Shown here in pieces: positions 1 to 6,407 of a stretch of DNA of 10,587 nucleotides. The translations under genes were made by a program, and so were the position numbers. Source of the DNA: Actinomycetota bacterium (GTDB lineage Bacteria > Actinomycetota > Actinomycetes > Nanopelagicales > Nanopelagicaceae); NCBI GenBank assembly GCA_009701945.1, contig WLJF01000010.1, forward strand, positions 1 to 10,587, in the 5' to 3' direction. The notes under the pieces are model-generated. The model worked only from the letters and a program-made list of their open reading frames with translations. It searched no databases and was not told the DNA's origin. Every line of letters begins with the position of its first letter. The stretch's first letter is position 1.

Positions 1-57
1 GATGCCTGGGATTCACTTGGTTTCCGTGAACAACTAGGAATTATTAAGCCGCTTTAA
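1..57 (+). CDS. C-terminal end of an unidentified protein (partial)
   Basis: Frame 1 is open from the window edge for 18 codons and ends in TAA at 55-57, giving a tail that ends GIIKPL. The stop overlaps the stop of the convergent reductase gene inside the hexamer TTTAAA. This tail-to-tail packing is repeated elsewhere in the window and supports a real gene end. Codon choice resembles the neighbours. The fragment is too short to assign a family, and it could be a chance open frame. Confidence 0.45.
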   Translation, partial: DAWDSLGFREQLGIIKPL

Positions 58-1328
58 AGGCCTGCGTGCTTCAAAAGATCTTCGCGCGCAACTGATTTAC
101 GACGTGGCTTTCCAAGTGGCTCACCTGCAGCAACTTCAGCAGTGTTGATTGCCTGCCAGTGCTGCTGAGTTACAACCCTGTTATGTGTAATTACATTGGT
201 GATATCACCTGAAGTCTTAGGTGTTCCAAGATCTTCAACCAAAAGCTTCATCACATCGGCTGCATCAGATTTATTCGTGCCGATGACTCCTGAAGGTCCA
301 CGCTTTGCCCAGCCAACAACATATACATTTTCGCTTACACGGCCATCGGTATTAACGACCTTGCCCTTTTCAAAAGGAATTCCTTCAAGGGCTGTTGCTT
401 CATAACCAATTGCAGTGATCACTAATCCGCACTTAATACTGAAGGTTTCATCGCTTCCGGTCTTCTGAAAGACAACTTCTTCAACACGAGCGTTGCCCTT
501 AATCTCCTTAGGTGTTGCCAAGAATTGGAACTTCATCGTGCGCTCGTGGTTGGTGGCATCTTTTTCCGAAATCAAAAGCATTGCATCGAGATTGCTCTTC
601 ACATCTTTCTCAGGAGCATCGCCAGCGCGAACAATGGCTGCCTCAATATCTGCCCTCTCCATCTCTACGTTGGTGTGTTCTAGCTTAGGAAGGTCGCGAA
701 GTTCAGGTGAGGTAAAGGCTGCATGCTCAGGGCCACGACGTGCACTGATAATCACCGTGCGCACTTTGCTCTCTTTAAAAGTATCAATTGCATGATCTGC
801 GGTATCAGTTGGATCTAGCTCACTTGGTTCAAGAGCGAGCATGCGAGCCACATCCATTGCAACATTTCCAGCGCCAATAACAACTGCTGTTTCGGTATTC
901 AAATCTATTGATTCATCTTTGAAATCAGGATGTGCGTTATACCAAGGCACGAAAGTTGCTGCAGACATAGAACCTTGTAGTTCCTCGCCAGGAATACCGA
1001 GCTTCTTGCCGAGTGCTGTACCTGTTGCAATTACAACAGCGTCATACTTTTCTTTGAGCTGTTCAATAGTGAGATCACTACCAAGTTCAACGTTGGCAAA
1101 GAGTCTAAAGTTTGGTTCGCTCGCAACCTTTTCAAATACCTTTGCAACGGTCTTAATCTTTGGATGATCGGGTGCAACACCACTGCGGACCAAGCCCCAA
1201 GGAGTTGGCAGGCGTTCAATCATGTCGATTGAGAATTGAAGTTCTTCAGTTTGAAGATTCTGCAGAGCAAGGGCTGCAAAGTAGCCGGCCGGTCCTGCAC
1301 CGACGATTGCTACTTTGTATTGAGGCAC
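54..1328 (-). CDS. fprA: Ferredoxin/adrenodoxin-type NADP+ reductase (FprA-like)
   Basis: A 424-residue FAD flavoprotein that should pass electrons between NADPH and a ferredoxin in the cytoplasm. The N-terminal FAD-binding Rossmann motif GAGPAG lies at residues 10-15. The second, NADPH-binding motif GAGNVAMDVAR is at 152-162, and the arginine pair at 197-198 (ARRGP) matches the site that contacts the NADP 2'-phosphate in the adrenodoxin reductase family. The C-terminal signature GWAKRGPSGVIGTN (339-352) is typical of FprA. There is no fused ferredoxin domain, and length is slightly below the usual 450 or so residues. The start is GTG at 1326-1328, preceded by AGGA five bases upstream, a usable ribosome site. 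It begins 24 bp after the tRNA-Ser 3' end, so it may share that transcript. The redox partner is not in the window. Family call is firm; the exact partner is unknown. Confidence 0.95.
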   Translation of the reverse strand: MPQYKVAIVGAGPAGYFAALALQNLQTEELQFSIDMIERLPTPWGLVRSGVAPDHPKIKTVAKVFEKVASEPNFRLFANVELGSDLTIEQLKEKYDAVVIATGTALGKKLGIPGEELQGSMSAATFVPWYNAHPDFKDESIDLNTETAVVIGAGNVAMDVARMLALEPSELDPTDTADHAIDTFKESKVRTVIISARRGPEHAAFTSPELRDLPKLEHTNVEMERADIEAAIVRAGDAPEKDVKSNLDAMLLISEKDATNHERTMKFQFLATPKEIKGNARVEEVVFQKTGSDETFSIKCGLVITAIGYEATALEGIPFEKGKVVNTDGRVSENVYVVGWAKRGPSGVIGTNKSDAADVMKLLVEDLGTPKTSGDITNVITHNRVVTQQHWQAINTAEVAAGEPLGKPRRKSVAREDLLKHAGL

Positions 1329-1352
1329 ACGAATCCTTTGTTCAAGAAATAC

Positions 1353-1444
1353 TGGCGGAGACGAGGAGATTTGAACTCCTGAAGGCTTTTACACCTTACC
1401 TCGTTAGCAGTGAGGCGCACTCGACCGGGCTATGCGACGTCTCC
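1353..1444 (-). tRNA. tRNA-Ser (anticodon GCU)
   Basis: On the minus strand the sequence folds as a class II tRNA. The 7-bp acceptor stem GGAGACG/CGTCTCC is perfect, the discriminator is G and CCA is encoded at 1353-1355. The T arm is AGGAG-TTCAAAT-CTCCT. A long variable arm pairs AAGG with CCTT, as expected for serine. The anticodon loop CTGCTAA carries GCT (plus-strand 1406-1408), reading AGC/AGU. The closing pair of the anticodon stem (31-39) is A-C rather than a Watson-Crick pair; the other four are canonical. It lies between the EEP hydrolase and reductase genes, all on the same strand. No duplicated tRNA 3' end or integrase is visible, so there is no sign of use as an integration site here. 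Confidence 0.96.
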
Positions 1445-1456
1445 AAGTGTGGGTGA

Positions 1457-1462
1457 AGTCTA
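1457..1462 (-). promoter_or_regulatory. Possible -10 element for tRNA-Ser
   Basis: The minus strand reads TAGACT (four of six matches to TATAAT) with its 3' edge 12 bases before the mature tRNA 5' end. A start about seven bases downstream would leave a five-base leader, a normal layout for a tRNA gene. No convincing -35 is seen; upstream is the GC-rich end of the EEP gene. The match is weak and based on position. Confidence 0.35.
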
Positions 1463-1477
1463 CCGCCCTACCGGCGG
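1463..1477. other. Short GC hairpin over the EEP gene stop codon
   Basis: CCGCC at 1463-1467 can pair with GGCGG at 1473-1477 around a five-base loop that holds the TAG stop of the EEP gene. The stem is only five pairs and is not followed by a U-rich run on the minus strand, so it is not a standard intrinsic terminator. It may arise only from the arginine-rich C-terminal codons. Confidence 0.25.
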
Positions 1478-2760
1478 CGGAATCTACGCGCAATGCGCCA
1501 AGTAATTAGGGTTAATAGCAGCAGGCCTACGCCCTTCCAGAATGAAATCGGGAATCGGTTATGCGAATCAAGTCGGTCGCTGATAACTGAACCGAGAGCG
1601 GTGATGTTGAGTTCGGTGACGACACCTGCATGATCTGTTCCATACGGTGCAGCCTGACCAATAATTTTCGATGTTAGAACTTTAATTCCATTTTTCACAA
1701 AGATGTAATCGAGACGATCCGTAAATCCAAAGTTATTTCCCATCTTCTTTGCTGCCTGTGCGCGCTCTGCATCGGGACCTGTGAGCAACGAATTCATACC
1801 CCAGCTGTATGTGCTTGGGTCACTCGCATCTGGACCTGAATCTGTATAGCCGGCTTCGCGCATTACTTTGTAGGCGTTACAGACAGGTGTGCCTGCTGGG
1901 CAATTTTTAGAAGCAGTTGGTTGTTCGCCCGGGTTTGGTGCATCTAATGAACGCGGATCACGCGGATCAGAGTTGAAATCTCCAATCACAACGATTGGCG
2001 ATTTAGTATTTTTCAAATCATCCACAAGTTGGCGAGCTTGATCGGCTGCCTTAGGGACTTTATTTGCATCCCATAGTGATTCAAGATGAGTTGTTACAAA
2101 GCGAACATTGGTCCCCTGGACTGTGATATCAGCCCACGAATATCCACGATAGATCTCCATCAGAGTTGGAACCACTTTGTAAACTGCTTTGTACTCTGAA
2201 TTTCCCACTTGATTCACGTACTGAGAAAGAGACTTCTTAATTAGCAAAGCATCGCCTATTTGGAAACCGCAGTCTGCTTCGTTCAGACCAAACAAAGTCT
2301 GGAAGGTAATTGGGTCGCTAACTTTTGTGAGGAATGGAATGGGCCCAATCGAGTAACCAGGATTATTTGCCGTCACACCATTCTTTTCAGCAATGATGTA
2401 ATCACCACTCAGTTCAGCAAGTAACTCTGTTGTGAAGTTAAAAACCTCGGTTTTTTTGCTCCAGAAGTGGGCTTTGCAGTACCAAACAGTTGCTTCCTGG
2501 ATTCCGATGACATCAGGAGATTCGGCTCGAATTTCTTCAGCCAGAATCTTCTTCCGTTTAGAGAAATCTGTTTGCTGAACTTGATCCCACATAAATTGTG
2601 CAGCTGCAGGCATATTTGGAATCTTTGCCAAGGCAACACCGACATCAGCTCCTAAGTAAAGATTGCGTGACATCACCTTGATTGGTTGCTCGGCTGCATG
2701 AGTTGAGGACATTGGGAAAGCGAGAAGAGTGGCGATCAGGACAAGAATTGTTTTCTTCAT
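1468..2760 (-). CDS. Secreted, membrane-anchored endonuclease/exonuclease/phosphatase family hydrolase
   Basis: A 430-residue metal-dependent phosphodiesterase/phosphomonoesterase of the DNase I-like EEP fold. Residues 1-22 form a signal peptide (KK, hydrophobic core, then THAAEQ near the cut). The fold's catalytic motifs are complete: SRNLYLGAD with N33, IQEA with E89, TTHLE with H225, IGDFNSD with D261 and N263, RLDYIF with D351, and TDHAG with D376/H377. C287 and C294 flank a short loop and could form a disulfide outside the cell. A single membrane segment at about 406-424 is followed by an arginine cluster, so the enzyme should face outward and be held by its C terminus; there is no LPxTG sortase motif. 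The ATG overlaps the upstream dehydrogenase stop as ATGA and has no good Shine-Dalgarno, suggesting translational coupling. The substrate (nucleic acid, phospholipid head group or sugar phosphate) cannot be read from the sequence. Confidence 0.9.
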   Translation of the reverse strand: MKKTILVLIATLLAFPMSSTHAAEQPIKVMSRNLYLGADVGVALAKIPNMPAAAQFMWDQVQQTDFSKRKKILAEEIRAESPDVIGIQEATVWYCKAHFWSKKTEVFNFTTELLAELSGDYIIAEKNGVTANNPGYSIGPIPFLTKVSDPITFQTLFGLNEADCGFQIGDALLIKKSLSQYVNQVGNSEYKAVYKVVPTLMEIYRGYSWADITVQGTNVRFVTTHLESLWDANKVPKAADQARQLVDDLKNTKSPIVVIGDFNSDPRDPRSLDAPNPGEQPTASKNCPAGTPVCNAYKVMREAGYTDSGPDASDPSTYSWGMNSLLTGPDAERAQAAKKMGNNFGFTDRLDYIFVKNGIKVLTSKIIGQAAPYGTDHAGVVTELNITALGSVISDRLDSHNRFPISFWKGVGLLLLTLITWRIARRFRRR

Positions 2761-3764
2761 GGCTTTATATGGATTTTGGGTCCATTTCCCTTTACTCCAG
2801 TTCGATTTCCACTTAACACTTCGCTGGAATCTTCGAGTGCGACAACACCTGCAATCAACGGGCGCGGATCAATAATTTTCTTGCTAAGGAGTTCAATGGC
2901 ACCAGCAAGTCCTGGCGATGCACTCAAAATTCCTCGTACCTTCAAGTCCTTTAGTGTGATGGTGCGGGAATCAATCAGACTTGGAGTCCCTGAAATTCCG
3001 ATAAAGACTATCGAGCGACCTGGTTCAATCAATTTCAGTGCTAGGTCAGGGATATCTTCGGCAAATGTAGCGTCAATAATTGAATGAATTTCCAACTGTG
3101 GAATTGCGCCAATAAGATGTACACCAGCGAAACCAAATTGTTTTGCAAAGATTAGTGACTTCTCTTCTACTCCGACTAGGTGCACTTCAATTCCGCGTTG
3201 TTGTGCAATAAGCGCAGAGAGAATTCCAATAGTTCCCGGGCCAAAAATCATCAATCGTTCACCAGATTTTAGATTGGTGGCATCTACGGCGCGTAGGGCA
3301 TTTCCGGTCGGTTCGACCATTGCACCAACAGCAGGGTCCATCTCATCGGGTAACTCAAGCACTGCAAAATCAGGGATTACGATTTTCTCAGCAAGCGCGC
3401 CAGGAAATCCTCTTCGAATACCAACTTCATCGCGATCAGCACATAAGTATTGATAGCCGCTTTTACAACGTGCACATTGTTGGCACCCCAGCATGGTGTC
3501 ACTAGTGACAAATTTATTGAGCCATTTGGGATCAACGGATTCGCCAATCGCAATCACACGACCACACCATTCGTGGCCAATGCGTAGAGGGAATTGCGCT
3601 TCTCCACTATCAAGGTATGCCATATCTCCGGTAAAGAATTCAACATCGGTGCCACATATGCCGGCTCGTTCTACCTGAACTAATAAGTCGCGCACTCCCA
3701 CAACTGGTTCAGAAACTTCCATTACTGAACCAACTCTTGGGCTAGAGATTACGTAGGCTCGCAC
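2757..3764 (-). CDS. Zinc-dependent medium-chain dehydrogenase, probably sugar or polyol dehydrogenase
   Basis: A 335-residue cytoplasmic NAD(P)-dependent oxidoreductase of the MDR family (sorbitol/threonine/glucose dehydrogenase branch). The GroES-like domain has catalytic zinc ligands C37 (GICGTD), H64/E65 (GHEW) and probably E151 (VEPTGNA). Structural zinc ligands C94, C97, C100 and C108 are all present. The Rossmann motif GPGTIG is at 175-180; acidic residues near 200-201 at the end of the second strand would favour NAD over NADP. The next gene across is a lactonase and a sugar-acid dehydratase lies beyond it, so the likely reaction is oxidation of an aldose at C1 to a lactone. The start is GTG at 3762-3764; a -10-like TAAACT six bases upstream suggests a leaderless mRNA. 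It is followed directly, with ATGA overlap, by the EEP hydrolase gene. The actual sugar is undetermined, and a polyol or threonine-like substrate is possible. Confidence 0.88.
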   Translation of the reverse strand: MRAYVISSPRVGSVMEVSEPVVGVRDLLVQVERAGICGTDVEFFTGDMAYLDSGEAQFPLRIGHEWCGRVIAIGESVDPKWLNKFVTSDTMLGCQQCARCKSGYQYLCADRDEVGIRRGFPGALAEKIVIPDFAVLELPDEMDPAVGAMVEPTGNALRAVDATNLKSGERLMIFGPGTIGILSALIAQQRGIEVHLVGVEEKSLIFAKQFGFAGVHLIGAIPQLEIHSIIDATFAEDIPDLALKLIEPGRSIVFIGISGTPSLIDSRTITLKDLKVRGILSASPGLAGAIELLSKKIIDPRPLIAGVVALEDSSEVLSGNRTGVKGNGPKIHIKP

Positions 3765-3770
3765 GCTTTA

Positions 3771-3776
3771 AGTTTA
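3771..3776 (-). promoter_or_regulatory. Probable -10 element of the dehydrogenase (leaderless)
   Basis: The minus strand reads TAAACT, four of six to TATAAT, then exactly six bases, then the GTG start. This spacing puts the transcription start on or next to the start codon, the leaderless arrangement common in Actinobacteria. No Shine-Dalgarno exists in this gap, which fits. No -35 match is convincing. Confidence 0.45.
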
Positions 3777-3783
3777 CTCACGC

Positions 3784-3789
3784 TACTAT
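3784..3789 (+). promoter_or_regulatory. Probable -10 element of the SMP-30 gene (leaderless)
   Basis: TACTAT (four of six to TATAAT) is followed by six bases and then the ATG at 3796, again placing transcription start at the start codon. No ribosome site is present. It is seven bases from the oppositely oriented -10 of the dehydrogenase, so the two promoters must overlap in their polymerase footprints. Its -35 region would fall inside the dehydrogenase coding start and is not consensus-like. Confidence 0.45.
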
Positions 3790-3795
3790 TCCAAA

Positions 3796-4674
3796 ATGGC
3801 AGTTACTACTTTGTCGGTCGAGCTCTTCGATGAGCGTCAATGCACGCTTGGAGAAGGCCCCGTCTCTTCTGGATCTTCACACTCGGATGTTCAGTGGGTC
3901 GATATTGAGGCAAGGAAGGTGCTCTCGCGAAATCTCGAAACGGACGAGTTTAAGGAATATTCGGTTCCAGAACTCATTGGCTTTGTCATTCCTACTGAAA
4001 CAGGAAGGAGCTTGCTGGGAACTACAAGTGGACCAGTTCTTTACGATGGAAAAAATTTCACTCCTTATGCATCTCGTACTGAAGTTGATGTGACTCCAAT
4101 ACGCTGGAACGATGCCAAAGTTTCACCTGATGGAGATTTGTGGCTGGGGTCGCTTGCTCTCACCGAAGAGGCTGGGTATGGAAGTTTTTATCGACTGGAT
4201 GGTGCGACTAAAGAGTTAAAGAAATTTCTCTCAGGAACTGGAATTAGTAATGGATTGGCGTGGAGTGGAGATATGAATACTTTCTACTACATCGACACAC
4301 TTACATTTGGTATCGAAGCATTTGATTATCACAGTCGAGAAATTTCCAATCGACGCATGGTTATTCCGTGTGATACAAAATATGGATTCCCCGATGGAAT
4401 GTGCATAGATTCAGAAGATGGTCTATGGGTAGCTTTCTATAATGGAAGTGCGGTGCGCAGATATGACACTCGTAATAATTATGCGATGACACACGAGATT
4501 TCAGTTCCTGCGCTACGCACAACTTCATGCGCATTCGCTGGAAAGAATCTTGACAAGCTAATCATCACTTCTGCCGAGAGAAATAACCCAGCCAGCACTG
4601 TCTCTGATGGTCGAACCTATATCTGCGAACCTGGTTTTACGGGAGTTGCTACAACGCTCTTTGCCGGCGCTTAA
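3796..4674 (+). CDS. SMP-30/gluconolactonase family lactonase
   Basis: A 292-residue six-bladed beta-propeller hydrolase, expected to open a sugar lactone to the aldonic acid in the cytoplasm using a divalent metal. Family ligands are visible: E20 in LGEGP, N152 in SNGLAWS, and D200 in FPDGMCID. The substrate-side motif RWNDAKVSPDGDLW (103-116), with R103 and N105, is also intact, as are the repeated DG-LW blade motifs. Length is typical for the family and there is no signal peptide. The ATG is the only possible start: the frame upstream reaches a TAA at 3769 with no other start codon. The gene is divergent from the sugar dehydrogenase that would make its substrate and convergent with the dehydratase that would use its product. 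Its TAA abuts the dehydratase stop. By eye it is somewhat more AT-rich than putA. Family call is strong; the lactone is inferred from context. Confidence 0.92.
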   Translation: MAVTTLSVELFDERQCTLGEGPVSSGSSHSDVQWVDIEARKVLSRNLETDEFKEYSVPELIGFVIPTETGRSLLGTTSGPVLYDGKNFTPYASRTEVDVTPIRWNDAKVSPDGDLWLGSLALTEEAGYGSFYRLDGATKELKKFLSGTGISNGLAWSGDMNTFYYIDTLTFGIEAFDYHSREISNRRMVIPCDTKYGFPDGMCIDSEDGLWVAFYNGSAVRRYDTRNNYAMTHEISVPALRTTSCAFAGKNLDKLIITSAERNNPASTVSDGRTYICEPGFTGVATTLFAGA

Positions 4675-4677
4675 TTA
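4672..4677. other. Abutting convergent stop codons with no terminator
   Basis: The palindrome TTAATTAA (4671-4678) contains the TAA of the lactonase (4672-4674) and, on the other strand, the TAA of the dehydratase (4675-4677). There is no spacer and no hairpin with a U-run on either side, so each transcript probably runs into the other gene as antisense RNA. Confidence 0.8.
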
Positions 4678-6384
4678 ATGTGACTCCCGTGGAGTCTGTG
4701 ACCCACTCGCACCACGCAAGAAATCAAGATCTGCTCCCAAATGGGCTTGTTCAACATGCTCAATGTAAAGATGTTCCCATCCTCGATCTGGGCTCGCGAG
4801 TGCTTTTGTCATAGCAGCCGATGGTTGGCGAGCAGCAAGTTCTGCATCAGAGATCTTCACATTGAGCGTTCTCGCTGGAACATTGAGTTCAATTAGGTCG
4901 CCATTTAACAATTTAGCGAATGGCCCACCTAGCGCACCTTCAGGTGAAACGTGAAGAACTACTGTTCCAAATGCTGTACCACTCATACGACCGTCGCAGA
5001 TGCGAACAAGATCCGTCACTCCTTTTTCAAGAAGCTTCTTCGGAATTGCCATATTAGAAACTTCTGGCATTCCCGGATAACCCTTTGGACCACAACCACG
5101 AAGAACTAAGACGCTGTTTTCATCAACATCTAAATCAGGATCATCGATACGCGCATGAAAATCTTCAATGCTTTCGAAAATAACAGCTTTACCTGTGTGA
5201 ACTAATAAATTCTTGCTTGCTGCCGCTGGCTTAATAACTGCTCCATCGGGTGCAATATTTCCACGAAGTACTGCTATTCCTGCTTCTGGCTGAAGGGGCG
5301 CATCATGCGTTTTGATGACATTGCTGTCATAAATTTCTGCACCTTTGAGGTATTCAACATACGGTTTGCCAGTGACCGTAATTGAAGACCGATCCAAGTA
5401 TTCATCTACTTCATTCATTACCGCTGAAAGACCACCAGCACGGAATAGGTCTTCCATGAGGAATTCACCTGCAGGCTGAAGATTTACTAACAACGGAATT
5501 CTTGAACCAATTCGATCAAAATCATCCAGGGTTAGCTTGATTCCAAGGCGTCCGGCAATCGCAAGGAGATGAACAACAGCATTTGTAGAGCCACCAATAG
5601 CTCCCAGTGCCACGATTGCATTGGTAAATGCACCTGTTGTCATGATGTCAGAGGGTTTGAGATCTTCAGCAATCATGTCAACGATGCGCACTCCAGATGC
5701 ATGAGCGGCCTGAAGTAAACGACTATCTGGCGCTGGTGTGCCTGCAACTCCTGGCAAGACCATTCCAAGTGCTTCTGCAAGGCTTCCCATTGTTGAAGCT
5801 GTCCCCATTGTGTTGCAGTGACCTTTGCTACGAATCATTGACTTCTCTGAGTTGTTAAATTCCTCTTGTGACATTTTCCCTGCGCGTACTTCTTCACTGA
5901 ACTTCCATACGCCAGTTCCACATCCAAGCCGCTCACCTTTAAAAGTTCCGTTGAGCATTGGTCCACCAGGAACAACAATGGCAGGCAGATTTACAGATGC
6001 AGCACCCATAAGTAGTGCAGGGATTGTCTTGTCGCAACCACCTAAGAGCACGACGCCATCAACAGGATTAGCACGAATCATTTCTTCTGTCGCCATGGCA
6101 ACCATGTTGCGCCACAACATTGCAGTAGGGCGAACATTAGTTTCGCCAAGTGAAACCATAGGAAGGTTATGTGGAACTCCACCTGCTTCCCAAATTCCAT
6201 TCTTCACACTCTGAGCAACTTCATCCAAATGCATATTGCACGGAGCTAGATCGGATGCAGTGTTGATAATCGCAATTTGAGGGCGAGTTGCATTGAAGGC
6301 AGAGTCAGGATTTCCACGACGCATCCAAGCGCGGTGAATATAGGAATCTCTAGAGTTTCCGCCGTACCAATCTGCGCTTCGCAT
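4675..6384 (-). CDS. IlvD/Edd family sugar-acid dehydratase (L-arabinonate/D-xylonate dehydratase-like)
   Basis: A 569-residue [2Fe-2S], Mg2+-dependent dehydratase. It should convert an aldonic acid to the 2-keto-3-deoxy acid. Cluster ligands are C49 (LAPC), C117 (GGCDKT) and C190 (GHCNTMG), with spacings of 68 and 73 that match, from memory, the characterised L-arabinonate dehydratase of Rhizobium. E81, D118 and K119 correspond to the Mg site including the carbamylated lysine, and S468 in RMSGTAFGT to the catalytic serine. The N-terminal WYGGNSRDSYIHRAW and the C-terminal GADLDFLRG...SH belong to the sugar-acid branch rather than to biosynthetic IlvD or phosphogluconate dehydratase. The ATG start gives the expected family N terminus. 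It follows putA by 23 bp on the same strand and is convergent with the lactonase. The pentonate or hexonate used is not determined; dihydroxy-acid dehydratase activity is a less likely alternative. Confidence 0.92.
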   Translation of the reverse strand: MRSADWYGGNSRDSYIHRAWMRRGNPDSAFNATRPQIAIINTASDLAPCNMHLDEVAQSVKNGIWEAGGVPHNLPMVSLGETNVRPTAMLWRNMVAMATEEMIRANPVDGVVLLGGCDKTIPALLMGAASVNLPAIVVPGGPMLNGTFKGERLGCGTGVWKFSEEVRAGKMSQEEFNNSEKSMIRSKGHCNTMGTASTMGSLAEALGMVLPGVAGTPAPDSRLLQAAHASGVRIVDMIAEDLKPSDIMTTGAFTNAIVALGAIGGSTNAVVHLLAIAGRLGIKLTLDDFDRIGSRIPLLVNLQPAGEFLMEDLFRAGGLSAVMNEVDEYLDRSSITVTGKPYVEYLKGAEIYDSNVIKTHDAPLQPEAGIAVLRGNIAPDGAVIKPAAASKNLLVHTGKAVIFESIEDFHARIDDPDLDVDENSVLVLRGCGPKGYPGMPEVSNMAIPKKLLEKGVTDLVRICDGRMSGTAFGTVVLHVSPEGALGGPFAKLLNGDLIELNVPARTLNVKISDAELAARQPSAAMTKALASPDRGWEHLYIEHVEQAHLGADLDFLRGASGSQTPRESH

Positions 6385-6390
6385 TTCTAC

Positions 6391-6396
6391 ATCCTA
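6391..6396 (-). promoter_or_regulatory. Possible leaderless -10 element of the dehydratase
   Basis: In the 23-bp gap after putA the minus strand reads TAGGAT, then six bases, then ATG. The same spacing is seen at the dehydrogenase and lactonase starts, so the dehydratase may have its own leaderless promoter in addition to read-through from putA. The AGGA within it could instead be a distant, weak ribosome site. Confidence 0.35.
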
Positions 6397-6407
6397 TCCC
6401 TAGAAAA

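Noticed and set aside
1353..1444. tRNA-Ser as an attachment site for a mobile element
   Set aside because: No integrase, no repeated tRNA 3' end and no foreign-looking block are present in the window; the flanking genes are ordinary metabolic ones.
1463..1477. GC-rich hairpin at the end of the EEP gene as an intrinsic terminator
   Set aside because: The stem is only five pairs and no U-run follows on the minus strand; it is also explained by arginine codons at the C terminus.
5825..6214. Plus-strand open frame of 129 codons inside the dehydratase gene
   Set aside because: It is antisense to the iron-sulfur ligand region and mirrors its conserved codons; there is no independent evidence of coding.
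4675..6384. Biosynthetic dihydroxy-acid dehydratase (branched-chain amino acid IlvD)
   Set aside because: The N- and C-terminal signatures and the sugar-gene context fit the sugar-acid dehydratase branch better, and no other ilv gene is nearby.
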